From DAOSVX01 sp964616495 (GTDB taxonomy: Bacteria > Bacillota_I > Bacilli_A > RF39 > UBA660): a DNA stretch of 6,901 nt. Below, piece after piece: positions 1-5,952 of this stretch. Positions within the stretch are counted from its first letter, which is position 1; each line of letters begins with the position of its first letter. The stretch lies in NCBI GenBank assembly GCA_964616495.1, contig CAZTRF010000051.1, positions 1 through 6,901 of the forward strand, read 5' to 3'. A program made the position numbers and the translations under genes. The notes under the pieces were generated by a model that saw only the letters and a program-made list of their open reading frames with translations, made no database searches and was not told where the DNA came from.

Positions 1-561
1 CTTACTTTTATTGTTTTTTGGTAAAGGAATGCTTAAAAATAGTAAAAAAACAAGACCTGCTACTATAATTCCTCCACCTAAATCTGGCTGGAAAACAATT
101 AAAAGAACTATAATAGCACTTACTAATAAGGGCCTTAAAAAACTATAAGGATTCCCATCTTTTTGATGCTTACTAAAATAAAAAGCAAAATAAACAATAA
201 TAACGGTTTTAGCAAATTCAGTTGGTTGAATAGAAACAAATCCAAGGTTATACCAACTTTGAGCACTATTAATAATAGTTCCATATAAAAATAATCCTGC
301 TAAAGCGGCAATGATTCCAGCTACTGCTAAAGAAATTAATTTTTTGTAATTTCGTAAAGGAAATCTTAAAATAAAAAGGCCAAATAAATAAGAAACAACA
401 TAAAATGCAGTTTGTTTAAAAAAATAATAATATGGGCTTTTATGATATCTTAAAATGGCTGCTACATTTGATGACGAAAAAATCATAATTAAACCTAATA
501 TTGTATAAATTATGGTCATAAATAAAAGAGGTTTATCCAATCTACTTATTATTTTTTTCAT
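1..561 (-). CDS. ftsW: SEDS-family peptidoglycan glycosyltransferase (FtsW/SpoVE-like), N-terminal part
   Basis: The reverse strand reads 187 codons from an ATG at 561 to the window edge without a stop; the C-terminal half lies outside. SEDS proteins are multi-pass membrane enzymes that polymerise lipid II into glycan strands. Visible are hydrophobic segments at about residues 11-30, 50-66, 76-94, 118-130, 145-158 and 164-179. Two family landmarks are present: QPTEFAK at 112-118 (usual form QPSEFAK), preceded by AQSWYNLG where most relatives have GARRWINLG, and QPDLGGG at 158-164. The N-terminal IMIFSSSN followed by PYYYFFKQ resembles the FtsW/SpoVE branch more than RodA. The start is supported by AAGGTGA at 566-572, five bases before the ATG. 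The catalytic Asp known for this family lies in a later extracellular loop and cannot be checked. FtsW versus RodA or SpoVE is not settled; the family is secure. Confidence 0.88.
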   Translation of the reverse strand, partial: MKKIISRLDKPLLFMTIIYTILGLIMIFSSSNVAAILRYHKSPYYYFFKQTAFYVVSYLFGLFILRFPLRNYKKLISLAVAGIIAALAGLFLYGTIINSAQSWYNLGFVSIQPTEFAKTVIIVYFAFYFSKHQKDGNPYSFLRPLLVSAIIVLLIVFQPDLGGGIIVAGLVFLLFLSIPLPKNNKSK

Positions 562-578
562 AGTTTCACCTTACTTAA

Positions 579-587
579 ATGATAACA
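579..587 (-). promoter_or_regulatory. Candidate extended -10 promoter of the SEDS gene
   Basis: Read on the minus strand, TGT-TATCAT is an extended -10 (TATCAT is 5/6 of TATAAT). No good -35 lies 16-18 bases upstream (best TTTAAT at 602-607), as is tolerated for extended -10 promoters. A start 7 bases downstream would be at about 572, which is the first base of the Shine-Dalgarno sequence. Confidence 0.5.
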
Positions 588-640
588 TAACTTCCTAATT
601 AATTAAACTTTTTTAACAAAATAGACGAAATCATTGTCAA

Positions 641-668
641 ATGACCACCATTACTAATAAATTATAAT
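641..668 (+). promoter_or_regulatory. Candidate promoter of the YjcZ-like gene
   Basis: A perfect -10 TATAAT lies at 663-668, with a 4/6 -35 (ATGACC, 641-646) and a 16-base spacer. The neighbouring TTGTCA at 634-639 matches better but is 23 bases away, too far for a vegetative promoter. A 5-bp inverted repeat (TCATT 631-635, AATGA 640-644) overlaps the -35 region. It could be chance, and a sporulation-type sigma factor is not excluded. Confidence 0.5.
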
Positions 669-693
669 AGATACAAATAAAGGAGGTATAATA

Positions 694-882
694 ATGTATT
701 ATTATGGAAATAACGCCTATTATGGTGGCGGTGCTGGATACGGATGCAATGCTTCACCATGCCAAGGATATGCTGGTTACACCCAAGGATATGGCATTGG
801 TGCTGCAATATGGATAGTATTATTCATTTTATTAGTGATAATTATCGGTGCTGGATGGTTCGGCAACTATCAAACAAATTAA
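694..882 (+). CDS. YjcZ-like Gly/Tyr-rich single-pass membrane micro-protein
   Basis: The gene encodes 62 residues. Residues 1-37 are rich in Gly and Tyr with two Cys (C18, C23). A single hydrophobic helix follows at about 38-56, then a short polar tail. The IVLFILLVIIIGA core closely resembles the YjcZ family of very short proteins in spore-forming Bacilli, which consist of a Gly/Tyr-rich head and one such helix. Family members are annotated as sporulation proteins, but their molecular role is poorly known. Translation is supported by a near-ideal AAAGGAGGT at 679-687, seven bases before the ATG. The gene has its own promoter and terminator, so it is monocistronic. The strong ribosome binding site suggests abundant product. 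The head is longer than in typical YjcZ proteins of about 30-50 residues. The family assignment rests on remembered pattern, not on a search. Confidence 0.75.
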   Translation: MYYYGNNAYYGGGAGYGCNASPCQGYAGYTQGYGIGAAIWIVLFILLVIIIGAGWFGNYQTN

Positions 883-905
883 GGAAGCCAATACTTCCTT
901 TTTTT
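881..905 (+). terminator. Rho-independent terminator after the YjcZ-like gene
   Basis: The perfect 7-bp stem AAGGAAG (881-887) / CTTCCTT (894-900) has a 6-base loop and is followed by TTTTT. The stem begins inside the TAA stop codon (880-882), so terminator and coding end overlap. Confidence 0.85.
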
Positions 906-914
906 ATGTATTAA

Positions 915-943
915 TTGATAAAAACGACTTTTTATGCTAAAAT
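915..943 (+). promoter_or_regulatory. Promoter of the def operon
   Basis: The -35 TTGATA (915-920, 5/6) is followed by a 17-base spacer and an extended -10, TGC-TAAAAT (935-943). The predicted start at about 950 is one base before the Shine-Dalgarno AGGTGA (951-956), giving a leader of about 12 bases. Confidence 0.75.
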
Positions 944-961
944 TACCATCAGGTGATGTAA

Positions 962-1528
962 ATGAATGTACCTAAAATTAAAATTTTGGATGAGAAAGAC
1001 AAAAGATTAAGGTTAATTAGTAAAGATGTGGTTTTTCCTCTTCCAGATAAAGAAAAGAAATTAATTGAAGATATGCAAACTTATTTAGAGATGAGTCAAA
1101 TTGATGAATATATGGAAAAGTATCATTTAAGAGCCGGAATGGGATTAGCATATATTCAATTAGGGATTCCAAAAAGAATCTTTGTTATAGTGAATGAATT
1201 GGATGATGGATCATTTCAAAAACATGTAGTCATTAATCCCAAAATAATTAGTAAAAGCGAAGAATTAATATATGTTGGTGAAGGTGAAGGATGTTTAAGC
1301 GTGTCTAGACCAGTTGAAGGAATAGTTCCTCGTAATGCCAGAATGACCATTGAAGGTTATGATATTGTGGGAAATAAATTTCAAATTAGAGTTCGAGAAG
1401 AGCTATCAGTTGCTTATCAACATGAAATTGACCATTTGANNNNNNNNNNTTTGAATGGAATAATGTTTACCGATTATATTGACCCTAAAAATCCTTATAA
1501 AAATAAAGAAAAGATGAGAGAACTATGA
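962..1528 (+). CDS. def: Peptide deformylase, type 2 (Gram-positive form), interrupted by an assembly gap
   Basis: This enzyme removes the formyl group from the initiator Met of nascent proteins, using a metal held by Cys-His-His. All three family motifs are visible. Motif 1 is GMGLAYIQ at 59-66 (usual GxGLAAxQ, with Tyr in place of the second Ala). Motif 2 is EGCLSV at 109-114 (C111 is the metal ligand). Motif 3 is HEIDH at 154-158 (H154 and H158 ligands, E155 catalytic). The long N-terminal stretch with YLEMSQ before KYHLRAGMGLA matches the type 2 enzymes of Bacilli. Ten Ns fall directly after HEIDHL; as written the protein has 188 residues including an artefactual insert of five, and the true length is probably 183, close to known Bacilli enzymes of about 184. 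The ATG has AGGTGA five bases upstream. The TGA stop overlaps the next gene's ATG (ATGA, 1525-1528), implying translational coupling. Confidence 0.96.
   Translation: MNVPKIKILDEKDKRLRLISKDVVFPLPDKEKKLIEDMQTYLEMSQIDEYMEKYHLRAGMGLAYIQLGIPKRIFVIVNELDDGSFQKHVVINPKIISKSEELIYVGEGEGCLSVSRPVEGIVPRNARMTIEGYDIVGNKFQIRVREELSVAYQHEIDHLXXXXLNGIMFTDYIDPKNPYKNKEKMREL
1440..1449. other. Scaffold gap (10 N) within def
   Basis: Ten undetermined bases are flanked on both sides by the same five bases: TTTGA at 1435-1439 and again at 1450-1454. Deleting the Ns and one copy removes 15 bases, keeps the frame, and restores the expected HEIDHLNGIMF. The gap is therefore most likely a default-length spacer joining two contigs that overlap by five bases, not missing sequence. 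Confidence 0.9.
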
Positions 1529-2034
1529 TAATAGATAAAATATTTGAACAAATAATTAATGATTCAGAGTTAGAAGTTGCCAAAGCTGAAGTTAGCTCTG
1601 CAAAAAGGCTTCTTGAAAATGCTTTTGATGAAGCCATTAAAGTTCTTTCAAATCTCGAATTTTATACTAAAGGATTAGAAGATTATCAAAACTCTCTTCC
1701 TCAAGATACTATTATTAAACTAAAAGGTTCTGTTAGTGAAGGAGAAAGAGCTATTTTTGAAGCCTATTTAGAAAACTTTAAACTTTTAGATCAAATGAAA
1801 GGATATTGTTCATCTTATGCAGCAAAAATTAATGCCCATCAAAAAAGATTGGAAGACGGATATAAATTAATTGAAGAATCAAAAGACGAACAAAGAACAA
1901 AAGCAATTGATAATCTGTGGGCATTAATGCAAATTACTCCTCTTAATTTAACGGCCCTTCAAGTTGAAGGAATTACTTATTTGAACTCTTTTCAAAATAA
2001 AAAAAGTAGCTCAACCAAAAAAGGAATTAAATAA
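1525..2034 (+). CDS. Hypothetical helical cytoplasmic protein coupled to def
   Basis: I do not recognise this 169-residue protein. It has no signal peptide, membrane segment or zinc-binding cluster. It is highly charged and rich in Glu, Lys, Leu and Ala, with few helix breakers, and looks almost wholly alpha-helical, possibly a helical bundle or short coiled coils. A Leu/Ile-rich segment near residues 130-155 (WALMQITPLNLTALQVEGITYL) is the most hydrophobic part. The tail is Lys/Ser-rich. The start codon overlaps the def stop (ATGA), and no Shine-Dalgarno stronger than GAGAG (1515-1519) precedes it, so translation probably depends on ribosomes finishing def. Its last codons form the left arm of the terminator at 2017-2044. 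Coupling suggests shared expression with def, but no function can be inferred from that alone. Confidence 0.85.
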   Translation: MIIDKIFEQIINDSELEVAKAEVSSAKRLLENAFDEAIKVLSNLEFYTKGLEDYQNSLPQDTIIKLKGSVSEGERAIFEAYLENFKLLDQMKGYCSSYAAKINAHQKRLEDGYKLIEESKDEQRTKAIDNLWALMQITPLNLTALQVEGITYLNSFQNKKSSSTKKGIK

Positions 2035-2044
2035 TTCCTTTTTT
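2017..2044. terminator. Bidirectional terminator between converging operons
   Basis: A perfect 12-bp inverted repeat, AAAAAAGGAATT (2017-2028) and AATTCCTTTTTT (2033-2044), with loop AAAT. The hairpin carries a U-tract on either strand, so it can stop both the def operon and the rnc-smc operon. It includes the whole TAA of the upstream gene (2032-2034) and touches the smc stop (2045-2043). Confidence 0.9.
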
Positions 2045-4985
2045 AAATGCTTTCTAGTTTAACACTTACTATTTTACTTACTCCACTTTCTTGCATTGTT
2101 ATACCATATAACATATCGGCATATTCCATGGTTCTTTTTTTATGAGTAATTATAATAAATTGAGTTTTTTCCTTAATATTGTTTAAGTATTTTCCAAATA
2201 CATCAACATTAGCATCATCCAAAGCATCTTCGACTTCATCTAAGATACAGAAAGGGGCCGGTTTAACATTTAAAATAGCAAATAATAGTGCTAATGAAGT
2301 AAGGGCTTTTTCTCCTCCTGATAGTAAGCCAATAGAATTCAATTTTTTACCTGGTGGCGAAGCTTTTATTTCAATTCCCGTTTCTAATATATTATCAGGC
2401 TCGGATAATTGTAGCACTCCTTCTCCTCCTCTAAATAATAATTTATATACTTTTTTAAATTCTTCTTTTATCTTTTCAAAAGTATCTTTAAAACGCTCAA
2501 TCATAATTTGATCCATTTCAGTAATTATTTCTTCTAAATTATTTAAAGCCATTTCTAAATCGTGAGATTGATTTGTTAAAAATTCATAACGGGTATTAAC
2601 TCTCTCAAATTCAGCAATACTTCCAGTATTAACTTCTCCCAGTAGTTTAATTTCCGCTTTAAGGCTATTAACTTTTAATCTGGCAATACTAGGTTCAATG
2701 TTTAATAGATATTTACCTTTTATACTTTCATAGGTCATCTGATAATTATCACTCAAATTAATTAGCAGGTTATCGAGTTTAACTTCCATTTTTCCAATCT
2801 TTACTTCTAATTCATTAATAACTTTTTGGTTTTCATTATAGGTGGCATTATATTCACGATATTCTTTTTCTTCATTAGAAATGTTTTCTAGAAGTTCTCT
2901 TTTTTCAGTTTTAGCCATTTCTAAGTCTTTACTTATTATTTCTTTTTCTTTTTCTTTGGCATAATATTCTTCTAAAATACTTTCAATATCTTTATCTAAT
3001 TTATTTCCTTTAACATTTTTAGTTCCTTCTAATTCTTCTTTTCTTTTTAAGTATTTTTGCTCATCGGTTTGAAGTAGTTCTTTTTTAACAGAAATTTTTT
3101 CTTCAATGGTAACAATTTCTCCTATCAACTGACTTTTCTTTTCATCTAAAGCAGAAATTTCATTATTAATTTCTTTAATACTTTCTTCTAGCTCTTTTAA
3201 TTTATTCTTTTTAATACTTAAATCTTTTTCATAAGTAATCAAATTGGTTCTATCTTCTAAAAGACCATTAGTTTGACGATATTTACCCCCTGTAATACTT
3301 CCTCCAGTATGGAGAATCTCTCCATCTAACGATACTATTCGATAACGATAATCAACAAATTTGCCTATTTCATTTAAAGAATCTACATCTTTAACAACTA
3401 TTACATTCCCTAACTGATTTTCAATAATAGCCTTATATTTATTGTCGTAGTTCACTAAATTAGAAGCAACTCCTATAAAGCCTCGATAATTGTCTAATTT
3501 TGATAATAAATTACTTTCCACATATTTTGATTTAATAACATTTAGTGGAAAAAAAGTAGCTCTTCCCAGTGAATTTTCTTTTAAATAATTAATAGCTTCT
3601 TTAGCGGCTATTTCATTATCTACTATAATAACATTCTGATTGGCCCCCAAAACAGTATCAATAGCTATGCTATATTCTTTACTGACCTTTATTAATTTTC
3701 CTAATGCATCATGAATACCCCTTAATCTAGGATTATTTAATATATTTCTAGCTGCATATGATAAATTGGAATCATTTTCTAAGTTTTGCTCTAATAATTT
3801 TATTTTATTTTCTAAATTATTTATTTTTATATTTTCTTCATTATAACTATTAATAAAAGCGGCTCTTCGATCATTAAAGGCATTTAGATCATTATTTAGA
3901 ATATCTGACTTGGTTAATAATTTATTATAATTACTAGTCAAATTGTCAATTTCCACTTTGTTCAAATCAATATTATTTTTTAAAATAAGTCTTTCTTCTT
4001 TTAAAAGAGTTATATTATTTTCTAATTTAATATCTTCTACTTGATATTTTTTTCGTTCAATAGCAATTTGTTTATCACTTTCTAATTTAGATAATTCATC
4101 GCTAACTTTTATTAATTTTTCATTTAATATAGCCACTTTTTCTTCTAATTTTAAATTAGTTAGTTTTAATTTTTCTATTTTAGAAGTATCTTTCTTATTA
4201 ATGGTTTCAATTAATAATATTTTATTTTCTAATTCGGATTTTTTATCATTTAATTTTTCATATTCTTCATGAGTAACGGTTATATCATTATTAATTAAAC
4301 CTATTTCAATACTTTCCAATTCCTTTTTATATTCCAAGTATTTTTTTGCTACTTCACTTTGAATTTTTAAAGGCTCAACATTTATTTTTAATTCATTAGT
4401 AATTAAATTAATTCTAGTTAGATTCTCATTAGTTTTCTCTAATTTTCTTAATGATTCTTCTTTTCTTTTTTTATATTTTAATACTCCAGCTGCCTCTTCA
4501 AAGATTGCTCTTCTTTCGCATGAATTCATATTAATAATATCTTGAACCGTTCCTTGACTAATTATATTAAAGGTTTCTTTAGAAGCTCCACTATCCATAA
4601 ATAAATCAGTAATATCTTTTAATCTTACTCGACTATTATTTAAAAAATATTCATTTTCACCATTATTATATAAAGCTCTTTTTATTTCAATTTCAACAAA
4701 ATCACAATTTAAATAATGATCATCATTATTAAAAACCAATGTTACACTGGCTTTCGTTTGAGGAGTTCTCGATTTTGATCCAGAAAAAATAACATCTGTC
4801 ATTTTACCATTTGCTCTTAAATTTTTAGTAGATTGTTCTCCTAAAACCCATTTAACAGCATCTACGATATTACTTTTTCCACTTCCATTAGGTCCTACTA
4901 TTCCGATTATTCCTTTATTAAAATCTAATTCGGTTTTATCAGCAAACGACTTAAAGCCGAATGCCTTAATACTTTTTAAAAACAT
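2043..4985 (-). CDS. smc: Chromosome segregation ATPase SMC (short-arm form)
   Basis: SMC dimers, with ScpA and ScpB, form a DNA-entrapping ring that organises and segregates the chromosome. The 980-residue protein shows the full architecture. The N-terminal head has Walker A GPNGSGKS at 31-38 and the SQG/FEEAAGVLKYK region at 143-172. A first coiled coil spans about 170-415. The hinge at about 420-567 ends in GGSITGG. A second coiled coil spans about 575-775. The C-terminal head has LGEVN near 780, signature LLSGGEK at 887-893, Walker B FCILDEVEDALDD at 912-924 with catalytic E917, and switch H948. The arms are roughly 240 residues, shorter than in Bacillus SMC (about 1186 residues total) and close to the Mycoplasma P115-type SMC of about 980. 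The start has AGGTGA upstream and lies 10 bases after the rnc stop, so the two are co-transcribed. Walker B has Asp920 where Ala is usual (DEVEAALDD). Confidence 0.98.
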   Translation of the reverse strand: MFLKSIKAFGFKSFADKTELDFNKGIIGIVGPNGSGKSNIVDAVKWVLGEQSTKNLRANGKMTDVIFSGSKSRTPQTKASVTLVFNNDDHYLNCDFVEIEIKRALYNNGENEYFLNNSRVRLKDITDLFMDSGASKETFNIISQGTVQDIINMNSCERRAIFEEAAGVLKYKKRKEESLRKLEKTNENLTRINLITNELKINVEPLKIQSEVAKKYLEYKKELESIEIGLINNDITVTHEEYEKLNDKKSELENKILLIETINKKDTSKIEKLKLTNLKLEEKVAILNEKLIKVSDELSKLESDKQIAIERKKYQVEDIKLENNITLLKEERLILKNNIDLNKVEIDNLTSNYNKLLTKSDILNNDLNAFNDRRAAFINSYNEENIKINNLENKIKLLEQNLENDSNLSYAARNILNNPRLRGIHDALGKLIKVSKEYSIAIDTVLGANQNVIIVDNEIAAKEAINYLKENSLGRATFFPLNVIKSKYVESNLLSKLDNYRGFIGVASNLVNYDNKYKAIIENQLGNVIVVKDVDSLNEIGKFVDYRYRIVSLDGEILHTGGSITGGKYRQTNGLLEDRTNLITYEKDLSIKKNKLKELEESIKEINNEISALDEKKSQLIGEIVTIEEKISVKKELLQTDEQKYLKRKEELEGTKNVKGNKLDKDIESILEEYYAKEKEKEIISKDLEMAKTEKRELLENISNEEKEYREYNATYNENQKVINELEVKIGKMEVKLDNLLINLSDNYQMTYESIKGKYLLNIEPSIARLKVNSLKAEIKLLGEVNTGSIAEFERVNTRYEFLTNQSHDLEMALNNLEEIITEMDQIMIERFKDTFEKIKEEFKKVYKLLFRGGEGVLQLSEPDNILETGIEIKASPPGKKLNSIGLLSGGEKALTSLALLFAILNVKPAPFCILDEVEDALDDANVDVFGKYLNNIKEKTQFIIITHKKRTMEYADMLYGITMQESGVSKIVSVKLESI

Positions 4986-4995
4986 AATTCACCTA

Positions 4996-5643
4996 CTATT
5001 TTGCTTGTTTGTTAATGGCATCCAAAGCTGCATTTTGCTCTGCTTCTTTTTTACTTTTCCCACTACCCTTACCAAAAACTATTCCATCTATTACTACTTC
5101 TATTTCAAAACATTTGTCATGAGCAGGTCCCGTTTCACTAATCAAAATATATTCTAAAGACTTTTTGGTAGTTTGAATAAGTTCTTGCAATTCAGATTTA
5201 TAATCTCCAAAAAAGCTAGTATTGTCTTTGATGTATGGGATTATTGTTTGATAAATAAAATCTTTAGCTTTATTTATTCCACTATCCAAATAAATAGCCG
5301 CTACCACACTTTCAAAAACATCTGCAATAATGGCATTGTTAACTTTACCCTCTTGGCCTTTACCAACTTTGATATATTTAATTAAGTTCATATCCAAAGC
5401 ATATTTAGCTAAAGCTTGCTCACAAACATAGCTGGCACGTAATTTACTTAGGCCACCTTCTTCCAATAAGGTGCTCTTATAGATATAATCACTAACTATT
5501 AACTCTACAACAGCATCTCCCAAAAATTCTAATCTTTCATAACTCAAAGTATTATTTTCGTTAGCATATGAACTATGTGTTAAAGCTTGTATAAATATTT
5601 CTTCATTATGAATTTGAATATTGTATTTGTTTAAAAAATCCAT
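4996..5643 (-). CDS. rnc: Ribonuclease III
   Basis: RNase III cuts double-stranded RNA, processing rRNA precursors and regulating mRNAs. It has 215 residues, slightly shorter than the usual 225-250. The catalytic domain (about 1-140) has the signature ERLEFLGDAV at 36-45, with E39 and D43 matching metal ligands, and DVFESVVAAIYLDSG at 108-122, with D108 and E111 as the other two acidic residues. A complete double-stranded-RNA-binding domain follows at about 147-213: DYKSELQE, then the GPAHDKCFEIEV strand, and KSKKEAEQNAA at its C-terminal helix. All catalytic acids are present, so it should be active. The ATG has GGTGA six bases upstream and its own promoter. It stops with TAG. The rnc-smc order is typical of Firmicutes; ftsY, which often follows smc, is absent here. 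Confidence 0.97.
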   Translation of the reverse strand: MDFLNKYNIQIHNEEIFIQALTHSSYANENNTLSYERLEFLGDAVVELIVSDYIYKSTLLEEGGLSKLRASYVCEQALAKYALDMNLIKYIKVGKGQEGKVNNAIIADVFESVVAAIYLDSGINKAKDFIYQTIIPYIKDNTSFFGDYKSELQELIQTTKKSLEYILISETGPAHDKCFEIEVVIDGIVFGKGSGKSKKEAEQNAALDAINKQAK

Positions 5644-5660
5644 ATTATTTCACCATTACC

Positions 5661-5690
5661 ATTATAACAAATAATAATATATTTTGTAAA
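5661..5690 (-). promoter_or_regulatory. Promoter of the rnc-smc operon
   Basis: On the minus strand, -35 TTTACA (5690-5685, 5/6), an 18-base spacer and an extended -10 TGT-TATAAT (5669-5661, perfect TATAAT). The predicted start at about 5654 coincides with the first base of GGTGAA (5654-5649), leaving a leader of about 11 bases. Confidence 0.78.
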
Positions 5691-5712
5691 AAATATTTAA
5701 TTATGTTAAAAT
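5684..5712 (+). promoter_or_regulatory. Promoter of the yidD-lipoprotein operon
   Basis: The -35 TTGTAA (5684-5689, 4/6), a 17-base spacer and extended -10 TGT-TAAAAT (5704-5712). Its -35 overlaps that of the divergent rnc promoter. The predicted start at about 5719 is the first base of the GGAG ribosome-binding site. Confidence 0.68.
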
Positions 5713-5718
5713 ACTTAT

Positions 5719-5722
5719 GGAG
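5719..5722 (+). promoter_or_regulatory. Ribosome-binding site that decides the yidD start
   Basis: GGAG lies five bases before the ATG at 5728. The alternative in-frame GTG at 5722-5724 overlaps this site, so it cannot be served by it. The protein therefore starts MKKIL and has 74 residues. Confidence 0.8.
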
Positions 5723-5727
5723 TGAAA

Positions 5728-5952
5728 ATGAAAAAAATATTAATTAAATTAATAAAGTGTTATCAAAAAATGCCTTTAAGGTCTCATAGCATGTGTCGGC
5801 ACATCCCAACTTGTTCTAATTATGCTATTGACGCTATTAACGAATATGGCTCTGTAAAAGGTTTATGGTTAGGGTTTAAAAGAATTTTAAAATGTAATCC
5901 AATGGGAACTTATGGTTATGATCCCGTTATAAAAAAAGGAGATTTAAAATGA
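5728..5952 (+). CDS. yidD: Membrane protein insertion efficiency factor YidD
   Basis: YidD is a small membrane-associated protein that assists YidC-dependent insertion of inner-membrane proteins. The 74 residues show the family pattern: a basic amphipathic N-terminal helix (MKKILIKLIKCYQK), then MCRHIPTCSNYA at 22-33 with the conserved CR..PTCS.YA core, then GLWLGFKRILKCNP at 45-58, and YGYDPV at 62-67. Conserved Cys are at 23, 29 and 56. Where most relatives have a SPLLGP-type stretch before the first Cys, this one has PLRSHS, slightly shorter. In many bacteria yidD sits in the rpmH-rnpA-yidD-yidC cluster near the origin; here it is the first gene of a two-gene operon with a lipoprotein. Its TGA stop overlaps the next ATG (ATGA, 5949-5952). 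Confidence 0.95.
   Translation: MKKILIKLIKCYQKMPLRSHSMCRHIPTCSNYAIDAINEYGSVKGLWLGFKRILKCNPMGTYGYDPVIKKGDLK

Noticed and set aside
634..668. TTGTCA (634-639) as the -35 for TATAAT at 663-668
   Set aside because: The spacer would be 23 bases, well outside the 16-18 used by the vegetative polymerase.
956..964. An ATG-TAA start-stop pair directly before the def ATG
   Set aside because: The first ATG overlaps the Shine-Dalgarno AGGTGA, so it cannot be used with it; probably chance in AT-rich sequence.
1435..1454. TTTGA repeat around the Ns as a target-site duplication of an inserted element
   Set aside because: Exactly ten Ns is a scaffolding default, and removing the duplicate restores an uninterrupted conserved motif; a contig-end overlap explains it fully.
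2179..2511. A 110-codon plus-strand open frame antisense to the smc head region
   Set aside because: It mirrors the strongly conserved SMC signature and Walker B on the other strand, has no ribosome-binding site, and its translation resembles no protein family.
5173..5385. A 70-codon plus-strand open frame antisense to rnc
   Set aside because: It lies wholly within the conserved RNase III coding region, lacks initiation signals, and is a by-product of AT-rich sequence.
5722..5727. GTG at 5722 as an alternative yidD start adding two residues
   Set aside because: It overlaps GGAG, the only ribosome-binding site, and family members begin at the MKK equivalent of the ATG at 5728.
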